Shown: piece by piece, positions 5,417 through 14,621 of the stretch
How positions within the stretch are numbered: position 1 is the first letter of the stretch
How the letters are laid out: every line of letters begins with the position of its first letter
Assembly (NCBI GenBank): GCA_040902305.1
Contig: JBBDXN010000101.1
Location: 1 to 21,744 of the forward strand
DNA: 21,744 bases
Reading direction: 5' to 3'
Source of the DNA: CAMLFJ01 sp040902305
Lineage (GTDB): Bacteria; Methylomirabilota; Methylomirabilia; Rokubacteriales; CSP1-6
Position numbers and translations under genes: made by a program
Notes under the pieces: model-generated
What the model was told of the DNA's origin: nothing
Seen by the model: the letters and a program-made list of their open reading frames with translations, nothing else
Database searches by the model: none

Positions 5417-8400
5417 TTCCTCGCCCTCCTTTGGGTCGGCTCCCCCGTAGGCGCGTCATCAGTCGGCCGAACCCGACCGGGCCGATCCGGCGCAGCGCGA
5501 TCTCCGGGAGCAGCAGCACCGCCACCATGCCCACCAGCCACGGCCAGATGTCCACGCTCAGGCGTGACTTGTGCCGGTTCTGGAGGAACGCGTCCTTCGG
5601 CTCCGCCAGCATCCCGCCCCCGGTGAGCTCGCTGAGCTCGCGGAGGAAGGTCTCGTCCACCCCCAGGTCGCGGAACTCCTGCCCGTACGGTACCACCAGG
5701 CCCGCGAGCTGGGAGCCCACCATCTGATCGGCCCGGCGCTGGGCCATGCCGACCAGGTACACGCCCTCCTGACCCGCCGGGAAGCGCCCGCGGTAGCGGC
5801 CGGGGCCGATCTGCTCGAGGTCGATCACGGTGCGCGTCTTGTCCGGCGACACCACGCCCACCTGCGAATCGAGGAAGTTGATGAACTCGCCCTTGGGATC
5901 GATGGCGTCGACGACCACTTCGCCCACGTTGTCGGTCCGCGAGACCGTCGCTACCGTATCGCTCCGCGTGCCCGTGCGCAACGTCCACCGCGTCACCTGG
6001 GACCAGAACTTGTTGAAGCCGCCCCAGCGCACCCAGAGCACGCCCCACTTGGCCTTGGCGTCGGAGGTGAAGGCCACCGAGCGGCCGAGGCCGTAGCGCC
6101 AGCTGGCGAGCAGCGGGTCCTCCTGATGCGTCATCAGCACCAGGTCCGCGTTGCTCTTCATGCTGGTGGCCACGTAGCCCCCGAGCGGCGGCGCCCCCTT
6201 CCAGTCGATCTCCTGGATCGCCTCGTGGGCGGGGCTGGCCACCGTGGCCTTGAAGGGCTGCTCGACCAGCGAGGCCTTGGAGGCTAGCTGGGTCTCCAGG
6301 GTGAAGATCCGCGGGACGGTCGTGTCGTCCTCGGTGTAGTAGAAGCGCCCGCGGCCCCACTTGGCCACGTCGACCATGAGGGGCACGTCGGCGTCCTTGC
6401 CGATGGCCACGGTGGACACCGTGATCTTGTCCTTGGCCATCCGCCGCAGCAGGCCCGAGAAGTCGCCGCGGGTCATCTGGCCGTCCGAGAGGAAGATGAC
6501 GTGCTTGAGCAAGGCGGGCCGGTCGAAGAGGATCTGGTAGGCCTCTTTCAGCGCGGGATATCCGTCCGTCCCGCCGCCCGCCTTGATCGTGGAGATCGCC
6601 TGGTGAATGCCCTGTTTGTCCCGGGCCGGCCGGACCGGCGCGTCCCAGATGAACTCGGTGTCCCAGCTCATGATCCCGACCTCGTTGCGCTCGTCGAGCA
6701 GGTCCACCACGAGATGGGCGGCCTCCTTGGCGATGTCGAGCTTGGTCACCTTCTCGTCGGTGGTCATGGCCATCGAGCCGGAGCGGTCGATCGAGAGCAC
6801 CACCGCCAGGCTCGGGATCTCGATCTTCTGCTTCACTTCCATCGTCACCGGCAGCGCTTCCTCGATGGGCGTGCGGTAGTATCCGCCGAGGCCGAAGCTC
6901 TCCTCGCCGCCCAGCATCATGAGGCCGCCGCCCTGCTCGCGCACGTAGTCGCGGATGTTCTCCATCTGCTTCTTGGTCATCTTCAGCGACGAGACGTTGG
7001 ACAGGATGAGCCCGTCGTACTTCTGGAGCCCCGCCATGTCCTTCGGGATCTTGTCCGCCTCCACCACCGTCACGTCCACGTGCTGGGAGCGCAGGGCCGC
7101 GGCCAGGGCCTGAGCCTGGTGGCGGTCCTTCTCGGCGAGCAGGACCTGCGGCCGCCCGCGCACCACCAGGGTACCCACCGCGCGGTTGTTCTCGTCGATG
7201 GTGTCGCCGTCCACGTCGAGCGCGGCCTGGTAGACGTGGATTCCGCTCTGCTCGAGCGACTGCCGGTAGGTGAAGACGTTCTTGCCCGGGGAGAGCCGTA
7301 CCACCTGCGAGCCGAGGAACTCCGCGTTGCGGTAGAGCGAGAGTCTCCCCTGGGTCTCGGCCTGGCTCCAGGCCACCACCTTGGCCTGGAACGGCTCGCC
7401 GAACTTCACCTCCTGCGGCAGCACCATGGACTCGACGACCACCTCCTGAGGAAACGTCAGCGGCGCCGGGACGTAATAGATGTCGGCGCCCGCATCCTTG
7501 GCCGCCTGCGCCACCGCGAGGGCGTTGCCCACGTTCTGCCGGCCGTCCGTGAGGAGGACGAAGCGATTGGCCTGGCCGGCCGGCGCGGTGGCGAGGCCGA
7601 GCTGGAGCGCCTGGGCCAGATTGGTCCCGCGCCCGGCTACCTCGGCCTGCGGGCGCTCGAGCTTCGTGATCGGCCGTAGCGGCTGGTCCACCCTCGCTTC
7701 CTCGCCGAACACCACCACCCCCGCCTGATCGCCCGGCTGCATGGCGGCCACCGACTGGGTCGCGAAGCGGTACGCGCTCTCGCGCGCGGCGAGGCTCACG
7801 CTGTCCGACATGTCCAGCAGGAAGGTCACGTTGAGCCGGTCGGCCCAGCGCGGGATCGTCGGCTTGGTCAGCGAGAAGAGCAGGATCGCGAGCAGGACGC
7901 AGCGCAGCCCGAGGGCCCAGCGGTCACCCAACCCGCGGGGCGGTCCGAGGCGGCCGCCGGTCTGCCGCCGCCAGTAGAGGAAGCCCTCCACCGCGAAGAG
8001 CAGCAGGGCCAGCGCCACGAAGAAGGGCCACAGCTCACGCTGGATGAGGACGGGCGGCGACTCCGGCTGCGCGCCCTCCACGAAGGTGGGCAGCGGCTGC
8101 GGGGTCAGGTCCGACTCGTCGGCGTTCATGAGGTTCACCGCCACCCGGGTCTCGCCGCGGCCGGTCACCACCGCGTAGATGCCGACCTCGCCGGTCTCCG
8201 TGAAGCTCGCCATCCCACGATTGACCTGCGCCCGCACGCTCCGCCCGGACGGGGTGCGCACGGTGGCGGTCGTGACGCCGTGCTCCACCGGGAGCAGGAT
8301 AGGCTGGCCGGCCTGGAGCTGCAGGCTCGTCTGGTCGAGCCCGGCCGGGTGCAGCCAACGGAGCCCCTTGGAGAGCATGAGCGGGAAGGCCACCCGCAGC

Positions 8401-9791
8401 GGGAAGTCGGTGCGGAAGAGGTCGAACCCGAAGAAGAGGGCCTTGCGGTCTCGCTCTTCCAGCGCGTAGATCAGCGGCCCGCCCACCGCCTCCACCAGCG
8501 TCTTGCCGGCGGCGACCGGGCGAACGCGCATGGCGTCCTCCATCGTCACCTTGGCGAAGTCGATCTGCCGCATGATCGGATGCGAGCGGTCCCAGTCCAT
8601 GATGGCGGGGTTCTCGAGCCGGCCCAGCACCTCCAGCGGCACGTCCCCGGGCACCGTGTTGACGAGGACGTAGCGCCCGTTGCCGAGCTTCGGCGGGCTC
8701 ACGCTGTCCACCACCACGACGTCGAAGCCGTCCATGCCGCCCTGGTAGGCGTCGGGCTTCCGCACCTCGAGCTGCACCTGCGGATCCGTCTTCAGCACCT
8801 TCTCCAGGAACAGGTTGCCGGGGCTCACCAGCAGGACCGAGATGACCCGCGGCGGCGGAATCACCGCGTAGGCGGTGTTGTCGGAGGCGAGGTCGTCCGA
8901 GACGTCCAGCCGGAGCTTGAGGACGCCGCCGCGCTGCTCGGTGAAGGGCACCGTGATGGCCCGGCGGACCTGCGGGTCGAGTGTGAGGGTACGCTCGGTC
9001 AAGACCTCGTCGTCCAGGGTCAGCTTCAGCGAGAAGCTCCGCCGCTCGTCCGAGAAGTTCCCGACCGAGAAGAAGGCCTGCGAGTTGTAGGAGCCGAAAT
9101 AGTTGCGGCGCACCGCCAGGCTCGTGATGGCCACGTTGTGGGAGCGGCGTCCGGTGCCGGTCCAGCGCACCCGGACATCGGCGCCCTGGCCCTTCACCGC
9201 GTCGGGGTGGGCCCCATCGGTGAAGACGTGGATCTCCGCCCCCGGGTCGGTGCCCACGAGCGCCCGCGCGGTGCGGATGCCCTCCTGCAGGCGATTGGGC
9301 AGGTCGTGGGCCTCCATCGAGCGGATGCCGGACGACACGCGATCGTGCTCGCGAGTGAACGGCACCAGCACCTTGGGCTGCACGCCGGCATCGATCACCA
9401 TCACCTCGGCGCCTTCGCCGAGGCGGCCGAGCAGCCCGAGCGCGGCCCGCTGCGCCTGCACGAAGCGGGACGGCGACGTGTCGGTGGCCTTCATGGACGC
9501 GGAGCTGTCCATGACGATGGCCACCCGCTTGGCCCCCTGCCCCATCACGTTCACCGCCGGCCGGGCCAGCGCCACCGTGAGGGCGAGCAAGGCCAGGATC
9601 TGGAGGATCAGAAGCGGGTCCCGCTGCAGGCGCTGGAAGAAGGTCGAGGCCTCCCGGTCCCGCAGGGCGGGTGCCCACAGCAGCAGGCTCGACACCCGCA
9701 TCTGCCGCCGCCGCACCTTCAGGAAGTAGAGGAGGAGCAGCGGCACCGACAGGGTGGCCAGGAGCAGCGCGAACGGGCTGAGGAAGTTCAT
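5394..9791 (-). CDS. Triple-VWA membrane protein (BatA-like fused to VWA/amidotransferase-like module)
   Basis: 1465 aa. The N-terminus MNFLSPFALLLATLSVPLLLLYFLKVRRR is the BatA-type start, with membrane segments near 6-24 and 60-78. VWA1 has DSSAS at 95-99 and D192 but no clear metal-binding Thr. A second membrane pair lies at about 588-606 and 626-643. VWA2 has DMSDS at 660-664, T723 and D749. An amidotransferase-like Rossmann region lies at about 880-985 (YDGLILSNVSSL, GGGLMMLGG). VWA3 has DRSGS at 1002-1006, T1075 and D1103. A last membrane helix is at about 1415-1432. VWA2 and VWA3 therefore have full MIDAS sets and VWA1 a partial one. In relatives these modules are usually separate genes of about 650 and 850 aa. 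ATG overlaps the DUF58 stop as ATGA. Probable role: metal-dependent protein binding at the inner membrane together with the MoxR ATPase. The client is unknown. Confidence 0.88.
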   Translation of the reverse strand: MNFLSPFALLLATLSVPLLLLYFLKVRRRQMRVSSLLLWAPALRDREASTFFQRLQRDPLLILQILALLALTVALARPAVNVMGQGAKRVAIVMDSSASMKATDTSPSRFVQAQRAALGLLGRLGEGAEVMVIDAGVQPKVLVPFTREHDRVSSGIRSMEAHDLPNRLQEGIRTARALVGTDPGAEIHVFTDGAHPDAVKGQGADVRVRWTGTGRRSHNVAITSLAVRRNYFGSYNSQAFFSVGNFSDERRSFSLKLTLDDEVLTERTLTLDPQVRRAITVPFTEQRGGVLKLRLDVSDDLASDNTAYAVIPPPRVISVLLVSPGNLFLEKVLKTDPQVQLEVRKPDAYQGGMDGFDVVVVDSVSPPKLGNGRYVLVNTVPGDVPLEVLGRLENPAIMDWDRSHPIMRQIDFAKVTMEDAMRVRPVAAGKTLVEAVGGPLIYALEERDRKALFFGFDLFRTDFPLRVAFPLMLSKGLRWLHPAGLDQTSLQLQAGQPILLPVEHGVTTATVRTPSGRSVRAQVNRGMASFTETGEVGIYAVVTGRGETRVAVNLMNADESDLTPQPLPTFVEGAQPESPPVLIQRELWPFFVALALLLFAVEGFLYWRRQTGGRLGPPRGLGDRWALGLRCVLLAILLFSLTKPTIPRWADRLNVTFLLDMSDSVSLAARESAYRFATQSVAAMQPGDQAGVVVFGEEARVDQPLRPITKLERPQAEVAGRGTNLAQALQLGLATAPAGQANRFVLLTDGRQNVGNALAVAQAAKDAGADIYYVPAPLTFPQEVVVESMVLPQEVKFGEPFQAKVVAWSQAETQGRLSLYRNAEFLGSQVVRLSPGKNVFTYRQSLEQSGIHVYQAALDVDGDTIDENNRAVGTLVVRGRPQVLLAEKDRHQAQALAAALRSQHVDVTVVEADKIPKDMAGLQKYDGLILSNVSSLKMTKKQMENIRDYVREQGGGLMMLGGEESFGLGGYYRTPIEEALPVTMEVKQKIEIPSLAVVLSIDRSGSMAMTTDEKVTKLDIAKEAAHLVVDLLDERNEVGIMSWDTEFIWDAPVRPARDKQGIHQAISTIKAGGGTDGYPALKEAYQILFDRPALLKHVIFLSDGQMTRGDFSGLLRRMAKDKITVSTVAIGKDADVPLMVDVAKWGRGRFYYTEDDTTVPRIFTLETQLASKASLVEQPFKATVASPAHEAIQEIDWKGAPPLGGYVATSMKSNADLVLMTHQEDPLLASWRYGLGRSVAFTSDAKAKWGVLWVRWGGFNKFWSQVTRWTLRTGTRSDTVATVSRTDNVGEVVVDAIDPKGEFINFLDSQVGVVSPDKTRTVIDLEQIGPGRYRGRFPAGQEGVYLVGMAQRRADQMVGSQLAGLVVPYGQEFRDLGVDETFLRELSELTGGGMLAEPKDAFLQNRHKSRLSVDIWPWLVGMVAVLLLPEIALRRIGPVGFGRLMTRLRGSRPKGGRGNESADPS

Positions 9792-10696
9792 GCGAGCAGG
9801 AGTCCCTTGAGCTGGCGAAGCATGAACTCCTCGATCGGAGTTTCGGTCACCACCCGGTGGTAGGTGATCTCATTGCCCCGGCAGAATTGCTCGGCGCGAT
9901 CGAGGAAGACGCGGAGCCGCTCGTGGTAGCCGCGCAGCGCCTCCCCGTCAAGCGTCAGGTCGCGCAGCTCGTCGGTCTCGGCGTCGAGCAGGCGCAGGTC
10001 GCCGCCGAACGCGGGATTCATCTCGTCCGCGGCGAGCACGTGGATGACGTGCACGTCGAAGCGCCGCTCCAGCAGCGCCTTCAGTCCGCGCTCGTAGCCC
10101 CCCGGGTCCATGAGATCCGAGACCAGCACGGCCAGGCCGGCCTCCCGGGCGCGCAGCGCGTAGGCCGCGAGCCCATCGTTGAGCGAGGTGCCCCCGCCCG
10201 CCCGCAGCCGCCCGAGGAAGTCCATCAGGGGCAGCGCCTGGTTCCGCCCGCGCGCCGGGTTGAAACCCTCGCCGATGCGCTCGCGCACCACGCCCACCCC
10301 CACCCGCTCGAGCCCCACGAGGCCCACGAAGCCGAGGGCGCCCGCCAGGCGCGCGGAGTAGTCGAGCTTGGACGGCTCCCCGAAGCCCATGGAGGCGGAG
10401 GCGTCCACCAGCAGGTGCAGGCAGAGATCCTCCTCGTCCACGAAGAGCTTGAGGTAGAGCCGATCGAGACGGGCATAGACGTTCCAGTCCACGTAGCGCA
10501 GGTCGTCGCCGACGCCGTACGGCCGGTAGTCGGAAAACTCCACGCTGATGCCCTTTCGAGGGCTGCGGCGCTCTCCCTTGACCCGGCCGCGGAACGAGCG
10601 GCGGGAGAGCAAGCTCAGGCGCTCGAGCTGGGTGAGGAAGTCGGTGGACAGCAGCTCGTGACCCGCGCGCGCGGTGGCCACGCCGCTATTTCTCAT
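9788..10696 (-). CDS. DUF58 / VWA-like protein
   Basis: 302 aa, soluble. The DUF58 signature FSDYRPYGVGDDLRYVDWNVYARLDRLYLK occupies residues 54-83, and a VWA-like domain follows, with D98-A-S-A-S as MIDAS motif, GGGTSLNDGL and LVSDLMDPGG for the other ligands. DUF58 proteins are the standard partner of MoxR AAA ATPases; the complex is thought to act as a chaperone for VWA-containing or periplasmic clients. The first ATG (10696) overlaps the preceding gene by 11 bp; an in-frame GTG a few codons later is an alternative. The stop overlaps the start of the VWA gene as ATGA, so these genes are tightly coupled. Confidence 0.92.
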   Translation of the reverse strand: MRNSGVATARAGHELLSTDFLTQLERLSLLSRRSFRGRVKGERRSPRKGISVEFSDYRPYGVGDDLRYVDWNVYARLDRLYLKLFVDEEDLCLHLLVDASASMGFGEPSKLDYSARLAGALGFVGLVGLERVGVGVVRERIGEGFNPARGRNQALPLMDFLGRLRAGGGTSLNDGLAAYALRAREAGLAVLVSDLMDPGGYERGLKALLERRFDVHVIHVLAADEMNPAFGGDLRLLDAETDELRDLTLDGEALRGYHERLRVFLDRAEQFCRGNEITYHRVVTETPIEEFMLRQLKGLLLA

Positions 10697-12167
10697 CCAG
10701 CGCTTGGAAGTACTCCTTCACCTGGCTCTGGAAGTCGCGCGGCACCTGCTCGCGCGCGATGGACTCCTCCATCATCTTCCGGTACTGCCCGAGCACGCCC
10801 ATGTATTGCAGGCGCGAACCCATCTGGGAGCCGCGCCCCACCATGTTGGTGTCGATGCCCTGCTTGCGCCCGGGACGGGACTCGCCCTCCACGCCCACGT
10901 CGAAGGGGTTGCCGCGCAGACGCCCGGTGGGGTCACCCTTCGGGGACGCGCTCTTGCCGCGGCCGGGCAACAGGCCCTCGCCCTCCGGGAAGTCGCCCTC
11001 GTCGCCCATCCCGCCCTGGCCCTGACCGCGCTCGTTCCCGCGCTTGTTGCCGCGCCGGTCGCTCTCGCGCCCGCCCTTCAGCGACTTGCCGTCGCGCCCC
11101 CGCTCCTCCTGGGAGCGCATCTTGTTGAGCGCCCGCTCCATCGCGTCCATCGCCCGGTCGCTCTCGCCGCCCTCGAGGGCCTCCATCCCTTCGTAGACAT
11201 CGCCCGCCCAGCTATTCTGCCCGCCCCCGCCGTTCTTGCGGCCGAGCCGCTCCATCTCCTGGAGCAGCTCGCGCAGCTTCTCCGGCGAGACCTTCTTGTT
11301 GGGATCGAAGCCGCCCCGGAGCGCCTTGGCCTTCTGGAAGACCATGCGGCTCTGGCTCTGGGTGAAGTCGCTCTGGAGATCCGGCAGCCGATCCGTCTGC
11401 TCCAGCATCCGCAGACGATCGTCACCCTTCTTGAGGAACGAGTTGAAGTCAGGCGCGCGGCCGGCCAGCGACGTGTCCTTGAAGACCGCGGCGAGGTCGC
11501 CGGGCTGGCTTTGGCCGCCCCCGCCCAGGCGCGGCGCCAGCGTGCGCTCCTGGACCTCGGCGCGCTGCACCGGATCACGACGGGTGGCCTGCCGGCGCTC
11601 CGCCTGCTGCAGCTCCCCGCTGCGATCCTTGGTCTTCTCCTCTTCCTCGTCACGCGAGACCGAGAAGTTGGGGAGGCCGCCCTGCGGCAGTGGGATCGGC
11701 GGCGCCGCCGCGAGCACCAGCCCCAGCACGAGCGGCACCGGGACGAACTTGGCCTCTCGGGGCACGCGACGCGGAATGATGCGGCGGGCGCCGAGCTGGT
11801 CGGTGCGGGCCGCCGCGTCGGCGACGAGGGCCTCCACGATGGGCGTGCGGTCCGCGCGATCGGCCCACTCGAGCGCGGTGCTGACCCGATCTTGCAGACC
11901 GTAGCCGCGGTCGGCGAGCCGCGCGGCCTCCGCCGGGGGCAGCTTCAGCAGGAAGCCCCAGAGGGCTCCGGCCCCCGCGCCCGCCAGCAGGAGGATCGCC
12001 GCCCCCACGTAGCTCCAGAAGCCCAGCGGCTCCTTGAGCACGAGCGGCACCACCGCCGCCACCGCGCCCCAGAGCAGGCCGCGGAGGCCATAGAACTCGG
12101 CGCGCCGCAGACGAATCTGCCGGGCGACATCTGCGACCAGCCGCTCGATCACCGTGGGAGCGGGCAT
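10686..12167 (-). CDS. Membrane protein of the moxR operon with low-complexity cytoplasmic region
   Basis: 493 aa, not matched to a named gene. Three hydrophobic segments are seen at about 29-44, 50-74 and 141-160, with the arrangement of DUF4175-type proteins that occur in moxR/DUF58 loci. After residue 165 the chain is charged and low in complexity: Gln/Arg/Glu-rich helices (about 170-330), then a Gly/Arg/Lys/Asp-rich stretch (about 350-440) likely to be disordered, and a short C-terminal helical segment (YRKMMEESIAREQVPRDFQSQVKEYFQALDEK). It follows moxR by 16 bp and overlaps the DUF58 gene by 11 bp. Function unknown; operon position suggests a membrane component or regulator of the MoxR-VWA complex. 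The DUF4175 assignment rests on context and topology only. Confidence 0.75.
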   Translation of the reverse strand: MPAPTVIERLVADVARQIRLRRAEFYGLRGLLWGAVAAVVPLVLKEPLGFWSYVGAAILLLAGAGAGALWGFLLKLPPAEAARLADRGYGLQDRVSTALEWADRADRTPIVEALVADAAARTDQLGARRIIPRRVPREAKFVPVPLVLGLVLAAAPPIPLPQGGLPNFSVSRDEEEEKTKDRSGELQQAERRQATRRDPVQRAEVQERTLAPRLGGGGQSQPGDLAAVFKDTSLAGRAPDFNSFLKKGDDRLRMLEQTDRLPDLQSDFTQSQSRMVFQKAKALRGGFDPNKKVSPEKLRELLQEMERLGRKNGGGGQNSWAGDVYEGMEALEGGESDRAMDAMERALNKMRSQEERGRDGKSLKGGRESDRRGNKRGNERGQGQGGMGDEGDFPEGEGLLPGRGKSASPKGDPTGRLRGNPFDVGVEGESRPGRKQGIDTNMVGRGSQMGSRLQYMGVLGQYRKMMEESIAREQVPRDFQSQVKEYFQALDEK

Positions 12168-12183
12168 CAGACTCTCCTCTCGC

Positions 12184-13221
12184 CTATCTCAGGAAGACCT
12201 CTTTCCCTGAACCGGTCAGGCTCTCGGCGGCCTCGACGATCTGGCCGATCAGGTCGTCCACGTCCACCCCCTCCGCCTCACCCTCGAAGTTCAGGATGAG
12301 CCGGTGCCGGAGCGCGGGCAGCGCGGTGGCCCGAAGATCCTCCACGCTGACGTTGAAGCGCCCCTCCGAGATCGCCCGGACCTTGGCGCCCAGCACGAGG
12401 GCCTGCGCCCCGCGCGGGCTCGCCCCGTAGCGGATGAAGCGGCGGGCCGACTCGGGCGCCCGCTCCCACTGCGGATGCGTCGCGAGCACGATGAAGGACG
12501 CGAGGTCCCGCACGTGGGAGGCGATCGGGATCTCGCGCACCAGCTCCCGCATCGCGAGCACCTGGGCGCCGGTCAGGACGCGCCGGACCTCGACGTGACG
12601 CACGTGGGTGGTGCGGTCGATGATCTCGGTGAGCTCCTCGAGGGCGGGATAGCGAACGCGCAGCTTGAAGAGGAAGCGGTCGAGCTGGGCCTCCGGCAGC
12701 GGGTACGTCCCCTCCATCTCGATGGGATTCTGGGTGGCGAGGACGAAGAAGGGCGACGGCAACGGGTGCGAGTAGCCTGAGACCGTGACCGAGCCCTCCT
12801 GCATGCCCTCCAGCAGCGCCGACTGCGTCTTCGGGGTGGCCCGGTTCACCTCGTCGGCGAGCAGGATGTGGCCGAAGATGGGCCCGCGCTGGAACTGGAA
12901 GTGCTTCCGCGTCTGCGCGTCCTCCACGATGATGTTGGTGCCGATGATGTCGCCCGGCATCAGGTCGGGCGTGAACTGGATGCGGGAGAAGGTGAGCTCG
13001 AGGCTCTCCGCGAGCGTCTTGATCAGGAGCGTCTTCCCGAGGCCGGGCACGCCCTCCAGCAGCACGTGGCCCCCCGCGAAGAGACCGGCCAGCACCTCGC
13101 TGACAACCTCGTGGTGGCCGACGATGATCTTGCCGACCTCGGCCCGCAGGGCCTGGTAGGCGCCGACGAACTCCTGGACTCTCTGCTCCTGTGACTGGGG
13201 AGAAACGGGAGGCTGCGCCAT
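12184..13221 (-). CDS. moxR: MoxR-family AAA+ ATPase
   Basis: 345 aa. Walker A GVPGLGKT at 57-64, Walker B HILLADEVNR at 118-127, sensor 1 in FFVLATQNPIEMEGTYPLPEAQLDRF, and arginine-finger and sensor 2 regions in the C-terminal lid (SPRGAQALVLGAKVRA). MoxR ATPases are thought to remodel or activate VWA-containing proteins; here the DUF58 and triple-VWA products are encoded just downstream. The ATG at 13221 is preferred over an in-frame TTG at 13224, because the AAAGGAG ribosome binding site is 6 nt from the ATG but only 3 nt from the TTG. It is the first gene of the five-gene operon and has its own strong promoter. Confidence 0.95.
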   Translation of the reverse strand: MAQPPVSPQSQEQRVQEFVGAYQALRAEVGKIIVGHHEVVSEVLAGLFAGGHVLLEGVPGLGKTLLIKTLAESLELTFSRIQFTPDLMPGDIIGTNIIVEDAQTRKHFQFQRGPIFGHILLADEVNRATPKTQSALLEGMQEGSVTVSGYSHPLPSPFFVLATQNPIEMEGTYPLPEAQLDRFLFKLRVRYPALEELTEIIDRTTHVRHVEVRRVLTGAQVLAMRELVREIPIASHVRDLASFIVLATHPQWERAPESARRFIRYGASPRGAQALVLGAKVRAISEGRFNVSVEDLRATALPALRHRLILNFEGEAEGVDVDDLIGQIVEAAESLTGSGKEVFLR

Positions 13222-13253
13222 CAACGGCTCCTTTCCCGCTTTGGAATTGTCTC

Positions 13254-13282
13254 ATCATAGGGGGGCGTCCCACCCCCGTCAA
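13254..13282 (-). promoter_or_regulatory. Sigma-70 promoter of the moxR operon
   Basis: TTGACG (13277-13282), a 17-nt spacer and TATGAT (13254-13259): five of six matches in each box with ideal spacing. The expected leader is about 26 nt and carries the AAAGGAG ribosome binding site. The spacer is a G-run and C-run inverted repeat (GGGGG...CCCCC), which could affect promoter shape. Confidence 0.75.
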
Positions 13283-13374
13283 CTACTTGCCCGTTTCTCC
13301 GGCACGAAGGCGCGCGCGATGCCGGAATTTGACGCCGCGTCACGCGAGCGACATCGGAAACGCGCGGAGCAGAC

Positions 13375-13403
13375 GCCGCATGGCCGGATTGACTCGATGC
13401 GGC
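13375..13403 (-). terminator. Possible hairpin after the glycosyltransferase gene
   Basis: GCCGCAT (13375-13381) pairs with ATGCGGC (13397-13403) around a 15-nt loop, in the 215-bp stretch between the glycosyltransferase stop and the moxR start. No U-tract follows. Apart from this and the moxR promoter I see no gene or further structure in that stretch. Confidence 0.3.
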
Positions 13404-13436
13404 AACGCGCACGGTCTCGACGGCTGACGACGAGTC

Positions 13437-14483
13437 TCAGTCGGCGACGGGCGCCAATCGCGTGTACGCGGCGAGGTAGCCGTCGGTCTCACGGTCGGCG
13501 CCGAAGCGCGCGCCGACGCGCTCGCGGCCGGCCACTCCGAGTCGCGCCCGGAGATCGGGATCCTGCAGCAGGCGCTCGGCCTTCACGGCCAGCTCTTCGG
13601 CAGAGCCGAACAGGAACCCGGTGATCCCGTCGTCGACGAGCGATCGGTTACCCGCGATGTCCGCGGCGAGCACCGCGCGGCCGAGGGCCAAGGCCTCGAG
13701 CACCGAGTTGGCCATTCCGCCCTCGGACAGCGAGCAGTTGAGCACCACGTCGGCCAGCTCGAGGATCGCGGGCATGCGGTTGTGGGGAACCGCTCCGAGG
13801 TAGCGGGCCCACGAATACGCGGCCAGCCGCCGCCGCAGGGCCTCGCCCTCCACCGCATCGATGATCGGCCCCACGTAGACGAGCTCGAGGGTCGGGTGGC
13901 GGACGCGCAGGCTATCGAGGGGCTCCAGCGGGAACGCGGGCCGCTTCACCTTCCGGATGCCGGCCGGGTACAAGACGATGGGCCCCGGCGATCGCTGGAG
14001 CGCGGCGAGAGGCGGCCAGTGGCCGGCCGGCGGCACCTCGAACACCGCGCTCTGGGGAATCACCACCAGCCGGCCCGCGATCGCGGGCAGCACCTCCACG
14101 ATGCGCGCGGCCATCGACTCGTCGAAGACGCTCACCGCCGCCGCGCCCTCCAGCACCCGCCGGACGATGGGGCCCGCGTCCTCGTCGTCGAGGTCCTGGT
14201 TCACGTCGGTGCCCGTCACCGTCACCAGCAGGGGCACGCCGGTGCGCCGGGCCACCCGCAGCGCGGTGGGACCGGTGCGAAAGGCGTGGAAGGCGTGGAC
14301 GAGGGCCGGTCCGTACTGGGTGATCTGGTGCTCGACCGCCCCCTCCGGGACAACCGACAGATCCCAGACCCGCAGCTCGACGCCCCGCTGTCGGAGGCCG
14401 CGCGCGACGCGGTCGACAGTGACGGCGTTGCCGCGGACTGAAGGCACGGCGAAGGGCGTGACGACGGCCACCCGAGCGGCCAT
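13437..14483 (-). CDS. Glycosyltransferase family 4-like (group 1)
   Basis: 348 aa from the ATG at 14483 (MAARVAVVTPFAVPSVRGNAVTVDRVARGL). The N-terminal half has the GT-B acceptor-side pattern. The C-terminal half has the nucleotide-sugar motif SEGGMANSVLEALALGRAVLAADIAGN, with the E-x7-E-like pair typical of GT4 enzymes, followed by LVDDGITGFLFGSAEELAVKAERLLQD. The frame stays open 63 bp further upstream, but homology starts here. The enzyme would transfer a sugar from an activated donor to a glycan, lipid or small molecule in the cytoplasm. No sugar-synthesis gene is adjacent, so donor and acceptor cannot be named. No ribosome binding site is visible; a -10-like box close upstream suggests a very short leader. 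Confidence 0.85.
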   Translation of the reverse strand: MAARVAVVTPFAVPSVRGNAVTVDRVARGLRQRGVELRVWDLSVVPEGAVEHQITQYGPALVHAFHAFRTGPTALRVARRTGVPLLVTVTGTDVNQDLDDEDAGPIVRRVLEGAAAVSVFDESMAARIVEVLPAIAGRLVVIPQSAVFEVPPAGHWPPLAALQRSPGPIVLYPAGIRKVKRPAFPLEPLDSLRVRHPTLELVYVGPIIDAVEGEALRRRLAAYSWARYLGAVPHNRMPAILELADVVLNCSLSEGGMANSVLEALALGRAVLAADIAGNRSLVDDGITGFLFGSAEELAVKAERLLQDPDLRARLGVAGRERVGARFGADRETDGYLAAYTRLAPVAD

Positions 14484-14493
14484 GGCTGCGGGG

Positions 14494-14523
14494 AGCCTAC
14501 ACCGACCCCACGGGGCATGGCAA
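14494..14523 (-). promoter_or_regulatory. Possible promoter of the glycosyltransferase gene
   Basis: TTGCCA (14518-14523), an 18-nt spacer and TAGGCT (14494-14499), with the ATG 10 nt beyond the -10. The -35 is good (5 of 6), the -10 weak (3 of 6). If real, the leader is only about 3 nt. Confidence 0.35.
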
Positions 14524-14621
14524 TCGGCACGCGTCCCGGTCGCCAAAGACGGACTTGCTCCGGGCCGGCCCTGTGTTAAGGTTTCGCTACAGATCGTCGA
14601 CTCACGGGCGAGGGGGAGCGG

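Noticed and set aside
8280..9863. 527-residue plus-strand open frame opposite the VWA gene
   Set aside because: Antisense shadow of a clearly homologous gene; composition and lack of motifs argue against coding.
14484..14546. Upstream start for the glycosyltransferase
   Set aside because: The added residues do not look like a GT4 N-terminus, and the typical first strand begins right at the ATG at 14483.
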